Source: Acanthosepion pharaonis (lineage: Eukaryota > Mollusca > Cephalopoda > Sepiida > Sepiidae). Taken from it: a stretch of 64,000 nt of DNA. The notes below the pieces were generated by a model. The model worked only from the letters and a program-made list of their open reading frames with translations. It did no database searches and was not told where the DNA came from. The translations under genes and the position numbers were made by a program. Positions within the stretch are counted from its first letter, which is position 1, and every line of letters begins with the position of its first letter. Location: the NCBI GenBank assembly GCA_903632075.3, contig CAHIKZ030000027.1, positions 560,001-624,000 on the forward strand, in the 5' to 3' direction. Shown in pieces: positions 54,077-64,000 of this stretch.

Positions 54077-54450
54077 TTATTTTTTTTTAGGGTAGGTAAA
54101 GCCTAACCACATTAGTCCTAAGATGTTCACGGTTATTATCTTCCTTGTCATTCTTATGGTGTTTATCAAGGAGCCCAACTGGACATTATTCATAGCATAT
54201 AAATTAAGATCATTCATGAAGAATAGGTGCTCGATGGATGGTTTCAAGCCCTTCGTAAGATTGTAGCGAGATTGAGTCTTATTGAGGATCAGAGACAATG
54301 ACAGCATGATGATCACAAATATCAACGGAGACAGCTAATCACCCTGAAAAATCAAGCGCTTGATTTCTGCTTCGCCAAGTTCTTTTCCTCGCGATATTAA
54401 TACCGTCTTCCAACTTGTCACGTTGTTCCGTATAATTATTACAATGTTCT
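54077..54450 (-). pseudogene. LINE reverse transcriptase fragment (YMDD-region)
   Basis: On minus: VTSWKTVLISRGKELGEAEI (54425-54366), then a break and RLIFQGD-stop-LSPLIFVI (54350-54315), then LILNKTQSRYNLTKGLKPSI and EHLFFMNDLNLYAMNNVQLG (54290-54185). These are the RT blocks around the polymerase active site (YMDD in intact members, FMND here), from a LINE clade different from the RTE and Jockey-like copies. The stop and the altered active site show it is inactive. Flanks beyond 54460 are not readable. Confidence 0.7.
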
Positions 54451-55560
54451 TTGACACACAAAAAATATCATTGTTCGTGCAGCGTTACAATTTTCGTGCA
54501 TATCCTTGGAGTAACGTCCATCGCAGACAATGGTCATAGGACAACTAATCGACAGTCGAGAGAATATTGTATGGGCGTGATAAAAATCTGATGCAATTAT
54601 GGATGGCGTAATATTTTTCATAGCCAAACAAATTTCATCATACGCCCCGAAAATAGGTTCATATTACTGCACACCACTGCAAATGAGCTAATCCGAGCAA
54701 AAAAAATAGAAATCAATTCAACCCTGTTACTCCAGTTGGTATAAAACTGACCGGATGGTGAAAGAAAGGAAACTAAAGCGGTTGTTTCAGTTAATTTGCA
54801 CAAGTATATATATATATATATATATATATATCACCCCTTCACATGTGGCAACAGGTTGTGTTGTTACACAATTTTTGTCTCCGTCTGCCACACCTGGAGT
54901 ATTCTTCTTCATCTTTAGAACACCTCCAGTTTCTACACCCTGTCCAAGATCTTTTTATGATATTCTCTCCAGTTTCATTCTGCTTCAAGTCAGTTAACCG
55001 CTTCTTCAGTTTGATCTGTCTAACCTGATCATCAAGTCGTTGCTCACTGACATGCTTCGACCTCTCTTTTGGGTCTACATTCTTTACAGATCTTTCTCAG
55101 ACGCTTTCTCATGTTCACTCTTGGCCTAACATTCAAACCGCAATCTCTTGTCCTCTTTTGTCCCTGTGGCTCTTGTATCATTTAGCAACTCGATTACCTT
55201 AGTTACAGAAATGTTACCCATTAATCCTTCAACGGGGGTGCACACCTGCACAATTCTCGTTAGCTATAAACCTCTTCGCTGTTCTGTTACGTTTGTAATT
55301 TGTTTTCTTCATAATGAAGTTAAGTCGGTTGGTATAAGGTTTTTCTTTCCTTGGCAATATCCTCACTGGTTAAAGTTTATTGTGATTTTAACACTAGATG
55401 ATCTCAGAAAGGCCATCTACCCTCAAATATGTTTTACGGAAGACTGGGAATCTCCTACTACCAGTGGGATTAAAACGCCTCTGGACATCAATCCATATGT
55501 TATTATTTTTATTATCATTATTGTGTTCCACCCCACCCACAAAAAGTAAAAATTATTATT
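54451..55560. other. Region with open frames but no recognised family
   Basis: Higher-complexity sequence than its surroundings from 54840 to 55540, with a 133-codon plus frame (55148-55549). On minus, a readable stretch RIVQVCTPVEGLMGNISVTK then VIELLNDT (55263-55180). I recognise no family. A (TA)n lies at 54804-54830. Confidence 0.35.
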
Positions 55561-55953
55561 TCACCTTAAATAATAGTTTTTAATATTTTTTGTTCATTTT
55601 ATCTTTACCAGTTAAACATTTTGAATTGGAAGAGGTGTCAATCCCAAGGAATTTGATCACTTTCATGAAGTTATCCCTTATATATATTTAGTTCCTGCAT
55701 AGTGAGATTTTATATTATTTACGCACTCTTGACTCTGTGATCAAAAGTAAGGGAGAAATTTATTCTCAAATTCTGAAAGATTTAAAAGAATATATATCGT
55801 TTATAACTTTAAGCCAAAACTTATAATTATCCTTTTTGTTGAATGGTTAGCAACTTAATCGCTCCTCTTCATAGGGCGCGAGGAAGCTTGTTAGCAACCG
55901 TGTAAGAATAAAAAATAATAGCGATAAAAAAAAATAATACTACTTATACCCTG

Positions 55954-56196
55954 ATGAGTAAATGGTTAGATAACCAGAGGCAGGGTCTTAATAAACTCGC
56001 CGTGGAGAAGACAACAGGAAACCACTCGACTAATTTTCGTAAGAATGTTAATATCAATGCAGATATAAGAAGAGATGACGTCATGAAAGTGATCAAATCG
56101 CTTTGGATTAACACCTCGTCCGGTAAGGGAAGACATGCGAGGTCGATACCACCTGAACGTCTTCCAGCAACTGTTCGCAAAAAAAATAAAATGAAA
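55954..56196 (+). pseudogene. Possible LINE fragment (region before RT)
   Basis: Plus frame KNVNINADIRRDDVMKVIKS followed by SSGKGRHARSIPPERL resembles the stretch before the RT fingers in LINEs (a helix, then K-x-P-G-x-D-x-I-P). Only about 80 codons are readable, so this is tentative. Confidence 0.35.
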
Positions 56197-56950
56197 TAAA
56201 AAACAGTAATTATAAAAAATATGTTATCTACCCTTGGTTTATAAGACCTGCTGATAGAAAGATGGGTCCATTTATCTCATATTAATGGGTAAGACCCAAA
56301 ATTAAGCGTCAAATCTGAGAGGCCCTGAATACCACGAACGGTATAGGCGTGTTTCAGCCTACTCCAAAACAGGCGATGCTGGCCACGCGCAAACCTGAAT
56401 GATGCATAGACAAGCAGCCAGCGGCTGAAGAATATGAACAGCATCAAATAAGTGTTTCAATCAATTTCAAACTGAGACATTTATTTGAATTTCATCCCTG
56501 ATGCTCTGACTTTAATTGCTAAAAGAAGACGTTTTTCAGCAATTCTATATTCTCCTTCTTGTTGTATAGTGCATTTCTTATGCAAAGTATGTCTTTCAAA
56601 CATTTTAATTGTCTCATCTTCGTTCATCAGCGACAACTCAATTTGAGGAGTCGCTAGATTTCTCACATTTTGCTAAAAATGTTTCTGCAAATAAGCAATT
56701 TTTCCAAACATATACACAATTTCGCTAAACAAAAAAGCAATTTGATGTATATGTGCAATTTACTGAAAGTATAAAGCATTTTTGTTGGCATGATAACAGA
56801 TAAATTAAAAAGAACGAACAGATTTGAGCATAAAGGCATCGAGAGATAAATATCTCCTATTTTACTGTCCTTTTTATATATAGAAGAAAATATAAAAGTA
56901 ACTTTTGCCTTCACAGTCGCCACCTTCCAGTTATATGCAAATTCAGAATA
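56197..56950. other. Unassigned region
   Basis: Nothing recognised. Confidence 0.4.
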
Positions 56951-58798
56951 AAAATACGCAAACTAAAAAACAAAACTATAGCTAAACTACAATTCGACAG
57001 TCTACTGAAGGACCCAACTTACAAAGAGATGTATGCTGACAAAGTTAAAAATAAATATAACTTGGATGGAACCGAAAGTTCAAAGTGAAATACAGTAAAA
57101 TAAAATTTAGTAACATCTGCGAACAAGATCATCACAAGTGAGACAGGAAAAAAGTAGTAGATGACAAATGGAATGCATAACAGAATGAAAAAGAGACAGC
57201 AAACAATACCAAGAAATGGTGCAGAATATAGAATATTAAACAAAAACATGAGAAACAAATGCCGGGGGTTAAGCAAGAATGGCTCAACGAAAAGTGAGCA
57301 GACATTGAAAGAATGATTATAGAATGATCATGCACGTATCCATAAAAATAATAGAAATAACAGAACAAATGACCGTTCATCAACGAGATGCATAAACTCT
57401 AAAGAGGGAACGCTTAGGTGGGATTGTAATAGAGATGCTATCAGCCTAAGACGATTTTGGCCATCGATAAGATTACGGAAATAATAAACTAAATATATGA
57501 CAGTGGCGACATAATGAAAAACATTAGTAGATCCATCATCGTAACGCTGTCTAAGAAGCCAAGTACAAAAGAATGCGAGCTCCATCGAGCGATCAGCTTA
57601 ATGAGCCACACAACGACGTTTATCATCCGATTTCTTGTGAATAAACCTCGTACTATATTAAATAGGAAATAGGACAAAAACTATGCGGTTTCGTTAAAAA
57701 CACTGGAACAAGAAATGCAATATTATCAGAATATCAGAGAGAGTAACACAAATGCGGAAGGACATATGCCTATCTTTCAAGATTTTTCTGAACTGCTCGG
57801 AAAATTTGATTTATACAAGGCATTTGAATAATGCAGAATATACAGTTGTAAAAACTCGCCTGCATACGGTCAGAAAATGAATTAAAGTACGTAAGAATAG
57901 AAAGGAGTGTAAGTCAAGGATGTATATGCTCACTTGATTTATTTGGCCTATACAGCGAGGCAATTCTAAGATGATTCGAATTCCTACCAGGATCTATTAT
58001 TAGTGGGCACAATCTTAACAACATAAAATATACAGGTGACACCGTGCTGATGGGGAACAAAGAAAAAACTGCCGGAACACATCGAATAGGCAGTAAAGGA
58101 AAATGAAGGGAAAAAACTAACCATCATTTGTAAGGAGATAAAATGGTTATCAGCAAGAGAAAAAAGAAAAAACAAGCTGCAAATTGGAAATGCGAACATC
58201 AAAGAAGTAAATAAATTTAACTATACCGGTGACGGAAAATATTACACCGAAATCCCAGAATGCATAGCGAAAACTTCCAAAATCTTTAAAAAGAGATTAA
58301 GAAAAGAAAAATTTCATTAGAAGCGACAAAAAAATGCTGAATTGCTATATAATATAAATCTTCATTTATGGTAGTTGAAGAAACTTGAGGCAACAGAGAT
58401 GTCGTTCTACAGAAAGATGCTGAAAATATTCTGGACGGAGCGTGTAAGCAACGAGGAAATTTGAAAAGAAATGGGAAAAAATGGTGCACTTATACTTAGA
58501 ATTAGACAAAGACAGTTTGATATTGTGGAACACATAACGTGGAAATAATGGAGAATTTTACACACACAGAACATATTGAAGGCAAGAGGGACATAGGGAA
58601 ACAGCGAGTAATCTAGTAAACAAGTTTGTGTAAATAGACTGCTGGTCATAGAGTAGGAGGGATAGTAAAAAAGCAAATATTGCTAAGAGTAATAAAGGAC
58701 AGAAAGTTGTGGAGAGCTTGGCGCTCCAAAACTTCGTCCTGAGGGAATATGATATTTGCAAGAAGAAGTCCATATTAAAAGAGAAGTAAATTAAGGTG
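56951..58798 (+). pseudogene. RTE-type LINE ORF2 remnant
   Basis: Long plus-strand remnant of the RTE family. The early part is weakly readable. From about 57630 on, the RT palm can be followed (SECKSRMYMLT-like near 57910, corresponding to RQGCVLSPDLFN). The active-site stretch is IKYTGDTVLMGNKE (58024-58065), YTGD replacing YADD. MVISKRKKKKQAANWKCEHQ (58143-58202) follows, then LRQQRCRSTERC / FYRKMLKIFWTE in shifting frames (58385-58441). The C-terminus near 58690-58720 has KDRKLWRAWR. Numerous stops. Its 3' UTR is interrupted by the hAT element at 58899-60739 and resumes to about 60910. Confidence 0.8.
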
Positions 58799-58898
58799 GC
58801 AAGTTAACATGATCGTTATTGTGTAAACGATTTAGCTTTTACCATAAAACAATAAGAGAACAAAAAAAGGCTGATGAATTGGCTCCAACTGACTAGAC

Positions 58899-60739
58899 CA
58901 GCGGTTCTTAATTAGGGGAACCCCCCACCCCGTGGAGAAATTTCATGTTGTTGTTAGTGGGGGGTGTTTTGAAGGTTTTGTGATTTGTGTTTTTTATAAC
59001 AAGCATCTCAGCAAACAGCCATTAGTTGTTTTTTTTTTAACGGCGTAATCAACCTGTGTCCGTCTATCGTTGTTACCATTTGAAATCAGATCGTCTACTG
59101 TGCAAGCTATATATTTGCTTGTATTCGTACGTGCAATTTTATATTTATTCAACCTTTCTAAGTTTTGAGACACGATTTGACATCATTGTTTTCTATTCGT
59201 TTTCCTCAGATGTCCAAGAAATGCCGTTATCAAGATTCGTTCTTAGACTTCCGTTTGTTTGTTTTTTTTCTGATCCAGAATGTGTGCTTTGTTTGTAAAC
59301 TTTTGGGAGCGGCTATATGAAACCATTCCAGGTAAAACAACATCTTGGAAACAGCCATCCAGAATTCAAAGACAAGGACCATTGCATGTTTCAAGCTCAA
59401 ATGGGCCAATTTGAAACGAGCAAGATTAGACGCAACTCGAACCTTCAAAAACCAAACATTTTCAGTTGTGAAAGCGTCATACGAAGTTGCCTACGAGATC
59501 GCGAAGAATAAGAAAGGACATACGATTGGGAAAACATTGCTAAAACCATGTTTACTCACCTGCGCCAAACTAGTCTTGGGAAACTCTGCCTACCAGAAGA
59601 TGAATTTCAATATTGAATGATATAATTCGCTCTCGAATTGACGATCTGACTGAAAATATGAAGCGGCGATTGACTTTGAAAATTAAGAAGTCACCTTTCT
59701 TTGCAATCCAAATGGATGAGATAACGGATGTTGCAAATCTTTCTCAACTATTGATCTTTGTGTGATACAACCACTAAAAGAAAATTGAAGAGGATTTTCT
59801 GTTTTACCGACCAATCGAAACAACGCCAAAGCTGGAGATGTCATGCAACTTTTGTCCTCATTTTAACTTGAACTAGGATTGCTTGGTTGGAGTGTGCACG
59901 GATGGAGCATCTGCAATGTTGGGTTCAAGATCCGGATTATTTAGTCTCATTCAGCAAAAGAATTCAATAGCCCAATCTACTCACTGCATGCTTCACAGAG
60001 ATCCCTTCCATTTCCCTTCATGATGACTTGTTGATCGTGATTAAAGTGGTCAACTACATTAAAGGTTTCGCTCTTAACACAAGGTTGTTTTGACGATTCT
60101 GTCAGGATTTGGAAGCAGGACATAATATCTTGCTTTTTCATACGCAAGTCCGATAAATTGTCCAAAGGCAATGAGATTGTGTTGTTCCTCGGTGAACAAG
60201 GAAAGACTATTCTTTTAGAAGAGTTGAGAAATGATGACTTTCGCATTCGACTGGCTTACTTGATCGATGTTTTGGGGAACTTAATGAACTCAACAAGAAG
60301 CTTCAAGGAAATGATATGAACATTCTCTTTGTGGCCAAACTTGATCACTGGAAGTGCCGAGTAGAAAGATGTAATTTTGTGTCTTTTGTGAGTTTCAGTG
60401 ATTGTCTTGGAGAGGAATTGCTGAAGATATTGCTGATCACCTCAATGCTCTTCGAGATGAGTTCCAAAGATATTTTTCGAGGATTGTTGCCGAAAATGCT
60501 CAACCCACGTTGATTGGAAATCTATTTCGATGTGAGGTTGGAACTGTTGAAGAGTCACTTCAGGAGAAATTCCTTGAGCCCTACGACTCTTCTACGAAGG
60601 ATGAATATAATGCTATGAAGCTGGAGAGGTTTTGACTCTCTGTTTCCGTTCTGTATCCCAAACTGGCCAGTGAGTGGGAATAACTTGGTTGGCTAATTGG
60701 AAGAGGGAAGCGGACCAAAAAAAACGTTAAGAACCACTG
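58899..60739 (+). mobile_element. Full-length, decayed hAT transposon (ZBED-like transposase)
   Basis: 1,841 bp with TIRs CAGCGGTTCTTAA and TTAAGAACCACTG, flanked by 8-bp target duplications GACTAGAC (58891-58898) and GTCTAGAC (60740-60747) with one mismatch. It encodes a broken ZBED5-like transposase: a start at 59210 (MSKKCRYQDSF), a BED-finger part with CVFC-like cysteines and HPEFKDKDHCMF (59355-59390), ASYEVAYEIAKNKKGHTIGK (59471-59530), a decayed DDE-region, NEIVLFLGEQGKTILLEELR (60170-60230) and DFRIRLAYLIDVL (60237-60275). Many stops. It sits in the 3' tail of the RTE LINE. Confidence 0.88.
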
Positions 60740-60910
60740 GTCTAGACGATTCGGTTTTCGCGCTTCTTGACAGACTTTCACTTGACATATTTCATGCCTT
60801 TTGGCATGGGCATAAATTATCACCAAATTAAGTAGTAACAAATAAGTTTTGTAAGGATACAAAATAAAACAAGTTCATAGAATCTTTGTTTAATAATAAT
60901 AATAAAAGAG
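60740..60910 (+). mobile_element. 3' UTR of the RTE LINE, resumed after hAT
   Basis: TTTCGCGCTTCTTGACAGAC and ATTTCATGCCTTTTGGCATG lead to AATAAAACAAGTTCATAGAA and an (AAT)n tail, consistent with the end of the LINE at 56951. Confidence 0.55.
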
Positions 60911-61267
60911 TAAAGAAAAATTCTTAATCCGCGTTTCTATGCAAATGTTTTCTAAAACAACATTTTCTGTTAGAAAGCTAATTGTCAGACAGCTAATTAT
61001 GAAACTAAATAGTTAAATATTCAGTTATTCACTAGATATCGAAAATAGTACCGATGACATTTAAAATTCCCAAAGCATTCTGTCTGTTAAACATAGTTTA
61101 ATGTCTTTGATATTGTTTGACGTTATAAAGTCTTCGAATTGCATCTGATTTCAAAGTTCAGTGACGGGTGACTTATTCAACTCATGACCCTCAACATGAG
61201 TGAAGAACAAAAAACGGGAAAATGTTTTTTTTTGTTTTATATATGACTTTCCCCAAGTCACCCCTCC

Positions 61268-61268
<1 letters not shown>
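60911..61268. other. Unassigned spacer
   Basis: Nothing recognised. Confidence 0.4.

Positions 61269-61322
<54 letters not shown>
61269..61322. repeat. (CT)n microsatellite
   Basis: About 27 CT units. Confidence 0.97.
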
Positions 61323-61324
<2 letters not shown>

Positions 61325-61469
61325 CAACGAACCCGGCTTTTGTTTTCCACGGTTTTATATTTTTATGTATTTCTAATTTTCTTTAATAAAGGTTCTGTGT
61401 TTCTTTCGTTTCTCTTCACTCTTTGTGTTACCAGATTTCTTCGTTCTTCCTATTTATTACACCCTATGA

Positions 61470-61912
61470 TTGCTTCTTTTTCTTTTTCTTTTTCTTTTTT
61501 CTTTTCTTTTTTTTCTTTTCTTTTTCTTTTCTTTTTCTTTTCTTTTCTTTTCTTTTTCTTTTTTTTCTTTTCATTTTCTTTTTCTTTTCTTTTTCCTTTT
61601 TGTTTTTCCTTTTCTTTTCCTTTTCGTTTCTCCTTTTCTTTTCCTTTTCTTTTCCCTTTTCTTTTCCTTTTCTTTTTCCTTTTCATTTTCTTTTCTTTTT
61701 CCTTTTCTTTTCCTTTTCCTTTTCTTTTTCTTTTCTTTCTTTTTTTTCTTTTTCCTTTTCTTTTTCCTTTTCTTTTTCCTTTTCTTTTTCTTTTCTTTTT
61801 CCTTTTCTTTTCTTTTCTTTTTCTTTTCTTTTCCTTTTCTTTTCCTTTTCTTTATTCTTTTTCTTTTTCCTTTCCTTTTTCTTTTCTTTTTCTTTTTCTT
61901 TTTCTTTTATTG
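61470..61912. repeat. Long polypyrimidine tract, (CTTTT)n-like
   Basis: About 440 bases of almost pure T/C on plus, built from TTTTC, TTTTCC and TTTC units. The four overlapping open frames (61340-62060) encode only Phe/Ser/Leu/Pro and are artefacts. Confidence 0.95.
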
Positions 61913-62690
61913 TGACTGTTTTAACTTTGATATTATCTTTCTTTCTTTCGACACAACTTTCTCATTTTTACTTTTCTTTATTCATTTCCCTTTCTTTTTC
62001 CAACTTTCCCATTCTTTTCTTCCTTTTATCCTTAACGAATCAAACATAAAACTAAACTGACATTTCTGATTTTATTCACACAAATTGCCTTTATCAAACA
62101 TGAAAACCATTGAATCTCCTACTAACGAGACAGATGACATCCTCAAATGGACCTACCACTCTCACAGAAATTAATAACACTGTTATTCTACCGTAAAGGT
62201 TAAAATAATTTCCCTAAACAGAAGATGTATCAAATTCTCCTTTGACCAGATAACAAGTTTAGCAAATTTATTTCGAATCTTTTATACACTTGGGTCGATT
62301 ATCTTTCAGTTTTTTGATGCTTTATACGCGGATCCGTGAAATTTTAGGGTCGACTCTCAGGGAACTACCTCTCCGGTGAATTTACGGAACGCCCAGTAAA
62401 AAGAAAGCTCGAAGTCTCACACAAGAATGTCACTAAAAAGAAACACATGTGCCTAGTACAGAATTACAAATTTACACTTTTATTTGTACTTTACTAAAAA
62501 TTTGGCCACATGCCAGAAAAAATTAAACTTGGAATATATGTAAATTTCCTTAAATAAAACCAATGGTTCATTCTAGAATCACTCAGCAATGTTTTTTTCT
62601 TTTTTGTTATATCATAGATTTTATATGTATATAAATATAAATAGCTCAAGATGAATGTATAACATTTTAGATGCTCATCAATAGCCATTA
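61913..62690. other. Unassigned region
   Basis: No recognised gene upstream of the Gypsy pol; it may contain its missing protease/RT N-terminal sequence in unreadable form. Confidence 0.35.
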
Positions 62691-62693
62691 ACA

Positions 62694-63960
62694 ATGCCAG
62701 AAGTCCTTTTTACAAAGCTAATTGGCGGAACTTGTTTTGCTAAAAGAGACTGTGTAGATGCTTTCCTACAAAAGGAAGTTGATGAGGATTTCAAAGAGGT
62801 CCTTACAATCAACACCCACAAAGATTTATTTAGACATAATCGTGTTCCTTTTGGTACCAAACTAGCACCAATCATATTCCAGCAAACGAAAGATGCCGTG
62901 ATAATGGCAGAAGCTGCTGCATTCATTGATAGGATCACTGTTGCAGATGCAACCCGGGATGAACTTCTGAGACGTATATTTTCTGTTTTTCGAGCGGATT
63001 CAACAATATGGTTTTTATGTGAGATCAGAAAAATGTCAATTTTTCCGGACGTCGATCAGGTACCACGAGTTCATTTTTGGCGAGAATGGTAGACGACCAG
63101 GCCCGGAAAATATTACTACTATCAAAAATATTCAAGCACCAGCAAATATTTTGACATTCTTTTGTAAGTTTGGTAAGCAATTACAGTTCTTTTTTGCCAG
63201 AACTCAACCATATTCGAACTCCCTTGAATCACCTTTTGAAAAAGGATGTTCTATGGAACCGGTCAACAGATTGTCATTCTGCTTTTACCAAACCAAATTT
63301 TGACTTTCTTCGAACTTGTTTCTTACACACTATAATCCATCTTTTGATATCATTATGGTTTCAGATGCTTCTAATTATGACATGGGAGCCATGATTTCCC
63401 AGTCAGAAGGGCATTGACACTCGCTGCTTTAAACTATGGTGAAATTGAGACCTTGGCAATTGTCTTTGCCATAAAAAAATTTCATGAGAAGCTTTATGGA
63501 TACCATTTCAGCCTGGTCACAGACCATAAACCCCAGGTTAGCATCATTGGATCAAGAAAGGTATTCCTATTTATACTGCCAATTGTTGATGGGTCACCAT
63601 GCTCTTAGATTACGATTTTACAATCAAGTACCACTCAACAAATTCAATTGGTCATGCAGATGCCTTATCCTAATTTATGAATGTGTATCACAAACCATCA
63701 GAGGATTCAGATATTGTAGTAGTATTCGTGAAAACAGTGCAACCAGCAAATGGTGAAACCAGAAATTCGTGAAACCAGAAATTGTTTCTCACAACCACTA
63801 CAAGAGCACTGCCAAGACACTTCATAAATGGTCCAGAAAGCCAGTTTCTGTCCCATTGTTGCAGAAAGTTATTCACTACCACTGTACAAAGTGGCCAGTA
63901 GTATATCCCGATAAACAGCTAGATATTTAAATTTCCGCACCTGCCTGATTTTAGTGTCCT
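62694..63960 (+). pseudogene. Ty3/Gypsy pol: RT to RNase H, runs toward the window edge
   Basis: RT blocks in order: GTCFAKRDCVDAFLQKEVDE (62727-62786; D is the first catalytic acid), LTINTHKDLFRHNRVPFGTK (62801-62860), IIFQQTKDAV, and AAAFIDRITVADATRDELLR (62914-62973), where the YxDD box is FIDR. The connection domain has HEFIFGENGRRPGPENITTI (63067-63126) and FGKQLQFFFARTQ. RNase H: SDASNYDMGAMISQSE (63363-63410), NYGEIETLAIVFAIKKFHEK (63433-63492) and LVTDHKPQ (63511-63534). Integrase N-terminal text (KWPVVYPDKQLDI) is near 63890-63930. Several frameshifts and the lost active site show it is inactive. Same broad family as the fragments at 13.9 and 35.5 kb. Confidence 0.88.
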
Positions 63961-64000
63961 CGACTTGTAAATCGCATTCGGGCTCATATTTTGCTGATGA

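Noticed and set aside
55148..55549. 133-codon plus-strand open frame
   Set aside because: No recognised domain, no consistent codon signal or splice context; kept only as an unassigned region.
55951..55958. CTGATGAG, another hammerhead core start
   Set aside because: The stem TGGTTAGATAACCA follows but no GAAA and no helix I.
61340..62060. Three overlapping frames of about 190-208 codons, the longest in the window
   Set aside because: They consist only of Phe/Ser/Leu/Pro because of the (CTTTT)n tract; the reverse strand gives a Lys/Arg/Glu frame.

Overview
This is eukaryotic, AT-rich genomic DNA that is almost entirely non-coding and repeat-derived. The mix suggests a cephalopod, probably an octopod. 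It holds several RTE-type and Jockey/CR1-type LINE remnants, tRNA-headed SINEs with internal A and B boxes, Gypsy LTR retrotransposons, mariner/Tc1 and hAT DNA transposons, and very abundant (TA)n, (CA)n, (GATA)n and (TTA)n tracts. The taxon is an inference from this repeat mix. The only convincing host-gene sequence is one coding exon on the minus strand (1362-1631). It encodes the N-terminus of a monocarboxylate-transporter-like protein (SLC16 family) and has a good splice donor and acceptor. The sequence left of it is that gene's first downstream intron. Everything to the right is upstream intron or intergenic sequence.

Layout. 1-2.1 kb: transporter exon and flanking introns. 2.1-3.9 kb: a LINE 3' end and copies of a short retroposon-like repeat carrying a hammerhead ribozyme; a fourth copy lies at 26.4 kb. 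4.8-5.8 kb: decayed mariner and Tc1 transposases. 6.5-7.3 kb: a palindromic MITE among microsatellites. 10.4-12.3 kb: SINEs and a minus-strand LINE reverse transcriptase. 13.8-15.7 kb: a perfect-palindrome mariner MITE, a Gypsy RNase H fragment, a GC-rich LTR-like block and a TIR element. 16.9-18.9 kb: an RTE LINE split by a probable solo LTR, then a hAT end between two copies of a duplicated segment. 20.9-23.0 kb: two Jockey/CR1-like LINE 3' ends. 23.6-26.2 kb: a minisatellite split by a complete non-autonomous LTR retrotransposon. 27.2-30.6 kb: minisatellites, paired SINEs and Gypsy tail sequence. 31.6-36.9 kb: a minus-strand Gypsy pol interrupted by a foldback element and by a solo LTR, then a second Gypsy integrase and more SINEs. 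38.9-43.5 kb: a SINE, two RTE LINE pieces, a second mariner MITE and a foldback. 44.8-48.3 kb: a giant inverted repeat around a Tc1 5' end. 49-56 kb: LINE fragments, a solo LTR and microsatellites. 57.0-60.9 kb: an RTE LINE with a full-length decayed hAT element in its 3' tail. 61.3-61.9 kb: a long polypyrimidine tract. 62.7-64.0 kb: a plus-strand Gypsy pol.

The most notable signal is the hammerhead family. Three 59-nt copies have a perfect helix I, a CUGANGA-type core (intact in two), helix II, GAAA, a 5-bp helix III and a UA cleavage step. Two look catalytically competent by inspection and two have a core U-to-C change. The window also gives a clear insertion chronology, because several elements sit inside older ones with target-site duplications that can still be read.
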